Below are positions 6,803-10,800 of a DNA stretch of 10,800 nt, one piece after another. The stretch's first letter is position 1. Each line of letters begins with the position of its first letter. The position numbers and the translations under genes were made by a program. The stretch comes from JAVXNW01 sp036645575 (lineage in GTDB: Bacteria; Bacillota; Clostridia; Christensenellales; Aristaeellaceae): NCBI GenBank assembly GCA_036645575.1, contig JAVXNW010000083.1, positions 1-10,800 of the forward strand. Direction: 5' to 3'. Under the pieces are notes generated by a model, which did no database searches, was not told the DNA's origin, and saw only the letters and a program-made list of their open reading frames with translations.

Positions 6803-8599
6803 TTACTTCTTCGAGATCGCGCCGAACTTGCACTTCTCCATGCAAGCGCCGCATTTGAGACACTTGGCCGAATCGATCACGTGGGGCGACTTGACCGTCC
6901 CGGTGATGGCCTCGGCGGGGCAAACCCGCGCGCACAGGGTGCAGCCCTTGCACTTGGCGGGGTCAATGACGTAGCGCAAAAGCTTGTGGCACACGCCCGC
7001 GGGGCAGCGCTTTTCGTAGATATGCGCCTCGTACTCGTCGCGGAAGTGGCGAATCGTGGACAGAACCGGGTTGGGCGCGGTCTGGCCCAATCCGCACAGC
7101 GCGGTCTGCTTGATGTTTTCCGCCAGGTGCTCGAGCTTTTCAATGTCGCCGTCCTCGCCCTTGCCGTCGCAAATGCGGTTGAGGATTTCGAGCATTCTGC
7201 GCGTGCCCACGCGGCAGGGGGTGCACTTGCCGCAGCTCTCATCGACCGTAAAGTCGAGGAAGAAGCGCGCGATGTCCACCATGCAGTTGTCCTCGTCCAT
7301 GACGATCATGCCGCCCGAACCCATCATGGAGCCGGCCGCGATCAGGTTGTCATAGTCGATGGGCGTATCCAATAGCTTGGTCGGCAGGCATCCGCCCGAC
7401 GGGCCGCCTGTCTGAACCGCCTTGAATGCCTTGCCGCCCGGAATGCCGCCGCCGATGTCGTAGATGATCTCGCGCAGCTTTGTGCCCATCGGCACCTCGA
7501 CCAGGCCGGTGTTGTTGATTTTTCCGCCAAGCGCGAACACCTTGGTGCCCTTAGAGCGCTCGGTGCCCATGGCGGAGAACCAATCCGCGCCGTTTAGGAT
7601 GATCTGGCAGACGTTTGCGTAGGTCTCGACGTTGTTTAAGATGGTGGGCTTGCCAAACAGGCCCTTGACGGCGGGGAACGGCGGGCGCACGCGCGGCTCG
7701 CCGCGCAGACCCTCGATGGAGTTGAGCAGCGCGGTTTCCTCGCCGCAGACAAACGCGCCCGCGCCCAAGCGGATCTCGACGTCAAAGTCAAACGCGGTGG
7801 CAAAGATGCCCTTGCCCAAAAGGCCGTATTCGCGCGCCTGATTGATCGCAATCTGCAAGCGTTTGACCGCGATCGGGTACTCGGCACGCACGTAGATGTA
7901 GCCCTGATTCGCGCCGATGGCGTAGCCCGCGATCGCCATTGCCTCAAGCACGGTGTGCGGGTCGCCCTCGAGCACCGAGCGGTCCATGAACGCGCCGGGG
8001 TCGCCCTCGTCGGCGTTGCAGCAGACGTACTTCTGCTCGTCTACCGAGTTGTAGGCAAACTGCCACTTAAGGCCGGTCGGGAAGCCCGCGCCGCCACGGC
8101 CGCGCAGGCCGGACGCCTTGATCGTCGCGATGACGTCTTCGCGGGTCATCTCGGTCAGCGCCTTGTGAAGGGCGGTATAGCCGTCAAAGGCGATGTACTC
8201 GTCGATGTTCTCAGGGTCGATCACGCCGCAGTTGCGCAGCGCGACGCGCTTTTGCTTTTTGTAAAAATCGACGTCGTCGAGCGCGCGGATCGTGCCGTTT
8301 GATTCGACCGAGCCGTGGTACAAAAGGCGCTGCACGATGCGGCCCTTGAGCAGGTGCTCGGAAACGATCTCGTCCACATCTTTTTCGGTGATGCGGCTGT
8401 AGAACGCGCCTTCGGGGTAGATGATGACGACCGGGCCGGCCTCGCACAGGCCAAAGCAGCCGGTGTGTACCAATTTGACCTCTTTTTCGAGGTGATTTTG
8501 CTCAACTAACTCCTCAAAGCGCTTAAGCAGCGCGCCGGAGCCCGAGGATGTGCAGCCGGTACCGCCGCAAATTAGCACCTGGGAACGGAAAAGCTCCAT
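6803..8599 (-). CDS. hndC: NAD(P)-reducing hydrogenase flavoprotein subunit (NuoF-like, HndC/HydB-type)
   Basis: A 598-residue diaphorase subunit that exchanges electrons between NAD(P)H and the iron-sulfur chain of the hydrogenase through FMN. Domains: an N-terminal thioredoxin-like [2Fe-2S] domain with C11, C16, C48, C52; the FMN/NAD(P)-binding NuoF core with GLRGRGGAGFPTG (164-176), GANQGYIYVRAEYP (229-242) and GAGAFVCGEETALLNSIEG (279-297); a [4Fe-4S] site with C456, C459, C462 (ESCGKCTPC) and C502; and a C-terminal bacterial ferredoxin domain with two [4Fe-4S] motifs, C550/553/556/560 and C580/583/586/590. This layout is that of HndC/HydB rather than complex I NuoF, which lacks the two end domains. 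In related complexes this subunit is the proposed site of flavin-based bifurcation; that is family knowledge, not visible here. The start at 8599 has AGGAGG nine bases upstream. It follows hndB by 53 nt and precedes hndD by 14 nt. Confidence 0.96.
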   Translation of the reverse strand: MELFRSQVLICGGTGCTSSGSGALLKRFEELVEQNHLEKEVKLVHTGCFGLCEAGPVVIIYPEGAFYSRITEKDVDEIVSEHLLKGRIVQRLLYHGSVESNGTIRALDDVDFYKKQKRVALRNCGVIDPENIDEYIAFDGYTALHKALTEMTREDVIATIKASGLRGRGGAGFPTGLKWQFAYNSVDEQKYVCCNADEGDPGAFMDRSVLEGDPHTVLEAMAIAGYAIGANQGYIYVRAEYPIAVKRLQIAINQAREYGLLGKGIFATAFDFDVEIRLGAGAFVCGEETALLNSIEGLRGEPRVRPPFPAVKGLFGKPTILNNVETYANVCQIILNGADWFSAMGTERSKGTKVFALGGKINNTGLVEVPMGTKLREIIYDIGGGIPGGKAFKAVQTGGPSGGCLPTKLLDTPIDYDNLIAAGSMMGSGGMIVMDEDNCMVDIARFFLDFTVDESCGKCTPCRVGTRRMLEILNRICDGKGEDGDIEKLEHLAENIKQTALCGLGQTAPNPVLSTIRHFRDEYEAHIYEKRCPAGVCHKLLRYVIDPAKCKGCTLCARVCPAEAITGTVKSPHVIDSAKCLKCGACMEKCKFGAISKK

Positions 8600-8652
8600 A
8601 TCAGTTTACCTCCTCATATCGCTGACGGCCGTGACGCGCCGCCATCTCGCGG

Positions 8653-9018
8653 TTATTCGGCTGCGCCGATGGTATATTCATCAACCGGACGTCCGTTGAC
8701 CACATGCTCGGTCATGATGCGCGGCACCATGTCGGGCGTCACCTTGACGTAGGTGACCTTTTCCTGTCCGGGCACCATGATCTCAACCATGGGCTCGAGG
8801 CGGCACATGCCGATGCAGCCGGTCTGGGCGACGGTCACGTCGAGCAGGCCGCGCTTAGACACCTCGTCCAGAAACGCCAGCATGACCGGGCGCGCGCCGG
8901 CGGCAATGCCGCAGGTCGCCATGCCGATGACGATCCGGGTCCCGTCGTGCTCGCGGCGCAAATTGACCTTGTCCAATGTCTTTTGGCGAATGGCTTCCAA
9001 TTCCGCAAATGACTTCAT
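8653..9018 (-). CDS. hndB: Hydrogenase small [2Fe-2S] subunit (HndB-type, thioredoxin-like ferredoxin)
   Basis: A 121-residue thioredoxin-like ferredoxin subunit of the hydrogenase complex, likely carrying a [2Fe-2S] cluster. Visible features are GMATCGIAAGARP (32-44) with C36, typical of HndB, and TGCIGMCRLEP (66-76) with C68 and C72. Only these three cysteines are present in the protein, fewer than the four of a classical thioredoxin-like ferredoxin, so the fourth ligand or the presence of the cluster is uncertain. The open frame extends upstream to 9207, but those extra residues overlap the preceding ATPase gene and look unlike coding sequence. The ATG at 9018 has a good GGAGGTG site about nine bases upstream, so it is taken as the start. 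The gene follows the ATPase gene by 28 nt and precedes hndC by 53 nt. Confidence 0.92.
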   Translation of the reverse strand: MKSFAELEAIRQKTLDKVNLRREHDGTRIVIGMATCGIAAGARPVMLAFLDEVSKRGLLDVTVAQTGCIGMCRLEPMVEIMVPGQEKVTYVKVTPDMVPRIMTEHVVNGRPVDEYTIGAAE

Positions 9019-9046
9019 GAGAATATACACCTCCAAAATAATAACT

Positions 9047-9601
9047 TCAGTCGGTTGGGGCGTCGGCTTGTTCAAGCCCCTCTTTGATGTAGTCGCCGAT
9101 CCACGCCAGAATGTCGCACTCATTGAGCGAAAGCCCGCCCATCGCCTCGCGCACCTCGCGGGTGTCGAAGGTGAAGGCGCGCCCGTCGCGCCCGTATTCA
9201 AGCACAAAGTCCGGCTTGTCGGGCGCGCCCTGAATGAGCGTGCGCATCGTGCCCGTCAGGTCGCCCAGCGGCGGAAGGTCCACGCAGGAATAGCGAAAGG
9301 AGGCGCGCAGCGTGGTCCCCTTGCCGGGCGCGGACGTCAAGAAAAATTCGCCCTCGCACATCTCGGCCAGCTGCTTAAACATCGGAATGCCCAGGCCCAC
9401 CTTGCGCGTGGTGCGGGTGGTGGCAAACGGGCTTTCCACCCGCTTGAGGAGCGCCTCGTCCATGCCGCAACCGTCGTCAATGAGCGTAATGACGACGACA
9501 TCGCGCCGCGTGTCGATCTCAATGCGGATCACGACCAGCGCCGCGCCCGCCGAGATCGCGTTTTGCACAAGGTCGAGCAGGTGCAATGACAATTCAAACA
9601 T
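9047..9601 (-). CDS. GHKL-family ATP-binding protein (HATPase domain without a kinase dimerisation domain) in the hydrogenase operon
   Basis: A 184-residue soluble protein whose first ~105 residues form a GHKL/histidine-kinase-like ATPase fold. Motifs are an N box LLDLVQNAISAGA (8-20, N14 for Mg2+), a G1 box IDDGCGMD (41-48), an F-box-like SPFATTR (57-63) and a G2 box VGLGIPMFKQL (68-78). There is no DHp domain with a phosphoacceptor His, no membrane segment and no receiver partner nearby, so it is not an ordinary sensor kinase. Residues about 108-184 form a small C-terminal domain I do not recognise. It starts three bases after hndA stops, with only a weak G-rich site, so it probably depends on translational coupling. 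As I recall, a similar ATPase sits between the NuoE-like and HndB-like genes in other clostridial hydrogenase operons (for example C. thermocellum). A regulatory, anti-sigma-like or assembly role is an inference. Confidence 0.88.
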   Translation of the reverse strand: MFELSLHLLDLVQNAISAGAALVVIRIEIDTRRDVVVITLIDDGCGMDEALLKRVESPFATTRTTRKVGLGIPMFKQLAEMCEGEFFLTSAPGKGTTLRASFRYSCVDLPPLGDLTGTMRTLIQGAPDKPDFVLEYGRDGRAFTFDTREVREAMGGLSLNECDILAWIGDYIKEGLEQADAPTD

Positions 9602-9604
9602 ACC

Positions 9605-10084
9605 CTACATCGCCCGATATTTTTCGAGAATCCCGTGCACATCCTCCGGCACAAGGCGTCCGTAGACGTCCTCGTTGATCATCATGACCGGCGCCAGGCC
9701 GCACGCGCCCAGGCACCGCGTGTCCTTGAGCGTAAAGCGCTGGTCGTCCGTCGTATGGCCGGGCGTCACGCCCAAGCCCTTTTCGATCTCTTCCAAGATG
9801 GCCTTAGAGCCCTTGACGTAGCACGCCGTGCCCAGGCACACGCCGATGATGAAGCGGCCGCGCGGCTCGAGCGCAAACTGCGAATAGAATGTCGCGACGC
9901 CATAGACTTCGCTCAGCGTGACCCCTAACCCCTTGGCAATATGTATCTGAACGTCCTTTGGCACATGGTCAAAGATGCTCTGCGCCTCCTGGAGCGTGCG
10001 CATGACCGCGCCGCGCGATCCCTTATTGGCTGCGATAACCTCGTCCAGTCTTTTGAGCATGTCCTTGTTTTCAAGAACAGACAT
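9605..10084 (-). CDS. hndA: NAD(P)-reducing hydrogenase [2Fe-2S] subunit (NuoE-like, HndA/HydC-type)
   Basis: A 159-residue NuoE-like subunit that carries one [2Fe-2S] cluster and partners the NuoF-like HndC. The N-terminal helical part includes the family-typical segment VTLSEVYGVATFYSQF (55-70). The C-terminal thioredoxin-like part has the four cluster cysteines C83 and C88 (VCLGTACYVKGS) and C124 and C128 (DTRCLGACGLAPV), with the spacing normal for NuoE/HndA/HydC. Length is that of a full family member. The ATG at 10084 has GGGAGG about eight bases upstream. It is the first gene of the hydrogenase operon: a promoter with an extended -10 lies about 85 bases upstream, and the next gene starts three bases after its stop. 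Confidence 0.95.
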   Translation of the reverse strand: MSVLENKDMLKRLDEVIAANKGSRGAVMRTLQEAQSIFDHVPKDVQIHIAKGLGVTLSEVYGVATFYSQFALEPRGRFIIGVCLGTACYVKGSKAILEEIEKGLGVTPGHTTDDQRFTLKDTRCLGACGLAPVMMINEDVYGRLVPEDVHGILEKYRAM

Positions 10085-10169
10085 AGATAAGCCCTCCCTT
10101 AGTTAAAAAATTGTCATTTACGACTATGCAAAGTACGCGTGCGCTTGTGGGTGCAAACTTACTGGCTTT

Positions 10170-10178
10170 ATTGTACCA
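10170..10178 (-). promoter_or_regulatory. Extended -10 promoter of the hydrogenase operon
   Basis: Read on the minus strand, TGG-TACAAT forms an extended -10 (TGnTACAAT, five of six to TATAAT). With a 17-base spacer the -35 position (10193-10198) reads TGGATT, a weak match. Transcription would start near 10163, giving a leader of about 78 bases before hndA. The surrounding AT-rich stretch contrasts with the GC-rich genes. Seen by eye only. Confidence 0.6.
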
Positions 10179-10187
10179 TAAATCTTT

Positions 10188-10209
10188 CTGTGAATCCATT
10201 CATCCACAA
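10188..10209 (-). promoter_or_regulatory. Imperfect dyad over the -35 region of the hydrogenase promoter (candidate operator)
   Basis: The minus strand reads TTGTGGAT, six bases, ATTCACAG. The arms match at six of eight positions (TGTG-AT), and the dyad covers the expected -35 hexamer, a common repressor position. The half-sites resemble those of the NADH-sensing repressor Rex (TTGTGAA/TTCACAA), but the spacing is longer than the usual Rex operator, so the regulator is not assigned. Confidence 0.3.
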
Positions 10210-10267
10210 GTAAATTTACGGCAATCGGCCAGTGTGTTTGGCTTGATTATCCAAATACAGTGCTTAC

Positions 10268-10477
10268 TTATTGGTTAATTTTTCGTTCAGTTTTCTCAAC
10301 CGGGGCATCTTCCCGCGCAATTGCGGTTTTCATCGCCAAAAACGCCTCGCGGCTGACCACGGTGTTGGTGCCCAAGCAATCGAAGCACCGATTGCCGCAC
10401 GCGGGGCACACGCAGCCCAGGCCAGCGCTCTCGGCGTGCACCATGTAGGTTTCGCATACGCGACAACTGCAACGCAT
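10268..10477 (-). CDS. Small cysteine-rich zinc-ribbon-like protein, function unknown
   Basis: A 69-residue protein I do not recognise by name. Its first half has eight cysteines at 3, 5, 8, 22, 24, 27, 31 and 34, in the pattern CxCxxC, a 13-residue gap, then CxCxxCxxxCxxC. That pattern suggests one or two zinc-ribbon-like metal sites. The second half (about 40-69) is charged and probably helical, ending EKTERKINQ. The ATG at 10477 is preferred because GGGAG lies nine bases upstream; the in-frame ATG at 10486 abuts that same site, and ATG 10498 and TTG 10501 have none, so they are less likely. It reads in the same direction as hndA, but 183 bases and a good promoter lie between them, so it need not be co-transcribed. 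No promoter of its own is clear in the repeat-rich sequence upstream. Confidence 0.6.
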   Translation of the reverse strand: MRCSCRVCETYMVHAESAGLGCVCPACGNRCFDCLGTNTVVSREAFLAMKTAIAREDAPVEKTERKINQ

Positions 10478-10653
10478 TGTGTTCATCTCCCATTCCATCA
10501 AGTTGGTTAAGCGGCACGACGCTGCGGCGTCGTGCGCAGCTCGGCACCGCAGTGTCGGGCTGGCCTCGAAGAACCGGCGGACGCCTCATAGGCGCCCCTA
10601 CAGATGCGGGCGATTCGTCCCTGCGCCTTCCCTTGCGGCGCGGCACCCGCAGG

Positions 10654-10668
10654 TGACGGAAGGGTGGC
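10654..10668 (+). repeat. 15-base repeat, partner of 322-336
   Basis: TGACGGAAGGGTGGC on the plus strand, an exact copy of the minus strand at 322-336. It lies inside the repeat-rich right edge, about 90 bases from the other shared repeat. Confidence 0.6.
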
Positions 10669-10760
10669 CTCGGGGTTGGCGCGGAATGAGGGTACCGGGA
10701 GGCGAGGACACCACAGTATTAACGTACAGCTCGAGGGGATAGTGTGAAAGGGGGCGAGCA

Positions 10761-10793
10761 GCCCACCTTTCGCGTTCAATCACCGCGTGAGCG
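10761..10793 (+). repeat. Interspersed repeat, right copy
   Basis: A 20-base exact match to 353-372, then CACC and the nine-base GCGTGAGCG that also follows the left copy. It overlaps the right arm of a hairpin (10746-10771, GAAAGGGGGC pairing with GCCC-A-CCTTTC). The copy may continue past the window end. Confidence 0.75.
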
Positions 10794-10800
10794 TAGCACG

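Larger units (their letters stand above)
10478..10800. other. Right intergenic region rich in hairpins and repeats, no convincing gene
   Basis: No frame here looks coding. Visible structures are a perfect nine-base-pair hairpin GCACGACGC-TGCG-GCGTCGTGC (10514-10535), a small stem CGCCT-CAT-AGGCG, the 15-base repeat at 10654-10668, a hairpin at 10746-10771 and the 20-base repeat at 10761-10780. The 11-mer GCGTCGTGCGC at 10527-10537 also occurs at 442-452. The block resembles intergenic repeat clusters of GC-rich Clostridia, from memory only. Confidence 0.55.

Noticed and set aside
6789..6953. N-terminal extension of hndD to an ATG at 6953
   Set aside because: It would overlap the end of hndC, including its ferredoxin motif, in another frame. 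The ATG at 6788 has an AAGGAGG site and begins at the family's usual start.
9019..9207. N-terminal extension of hndB to an ATG at 9207
   Set aside because: It overlaps the ATPase gene and its residues do not look like coding sequence; the start at 9018 has a strong ribosome binding site.
10507..10779. Minus-strand frames in the right repeat region (up to 90 codons)
   Set aside because: They cross hairpins and shared repeat words, and have low-information composition without motifs or ribosome sites.
1..10800. CRISPR arrays, tRNA or rRNA genes, insertion sequences
   Set aside because: No regularly spaced repeats, tRNA cloverleaf, rRNA signature or transposase frame was seen on either strand.

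Overview
The window reads as a chromosomal stretch from an anaerobic, low-redox member of the Firmicutes, most likely a GC-rich Clostridia lineage. The reasons are a five-gene NAD(P)-linked [FeFe]-hydrogenase operon of the HndABCD/HydABC type, strong AGGAGG-like ribosome binding sites, sigma-A type promoters, a lipobox lipoprotein paired with a Cache-GGDEF-EAL protein, and GC-rich wobble positions (GC near 60% by eye). No marker in the window fixes the genus. All seven convincing protein genes lie on the minus strand, so the window is best read from right to left.

Right edge (about 10478-10800): a repeat-rich, non-coding stretch with perfect hairpins. Several short words in it recur at the opposite end of the window. 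Next (10268-10477) comes a 69-residue, eight-cysteine zinc-ribbon-like protein of unknown function. An AT-rich promoter region follows (10085-10267), with an extended -10 box and a dyad over the -35 position.

Hydrogenase operon (10084 down to 5046, terminator 4967-4994): hndA (NuoE-like [2Fe-2S] subunit), a stand-alone GHKL/HATPase protein, hndB (thioredoxin-like [2Fe-2S] protein), hndC (NuoF-like FMN/NAD(P)-binding subunit with extra ferredoxin clusters) and hndD ([FeFe]-hydrogenase catalytic subunit). The whole operon, from promoter to terminator, lies inside the window. Relatives of this complex couple H2 to NAD(P)H and ferredoxin, often by flavin-based electron bifurcation. The H-cluster maturases (HydE, HydF, HydG) are not here.

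Signalling operon (promoter 4826-4854, genes 4694 down to 490, terminator 392-433): a two-TM protein with an extracellular Cache-like sensor, a degenerate GGDEF domain and an intact EAL phosphodiesterase domain. It overlaps by four bases (ATGA) with a lipoprotein that joins a family-1 solute-binding domain to the C-terminal domain of a 5'-nucleotidase, without the catalytic metallophosphoesterase half. The overlap and shared promoter suggest that a surface binding protein feeds a membrane c-di-GMP phosphodiesterase. This is the most unusual arrangement in the window.

Left edge (1-391): non-coding, with a second minus-strand terminator, a TTACA/TGTAA palindrome cluster and copies of the repeats also seen at the right edge.
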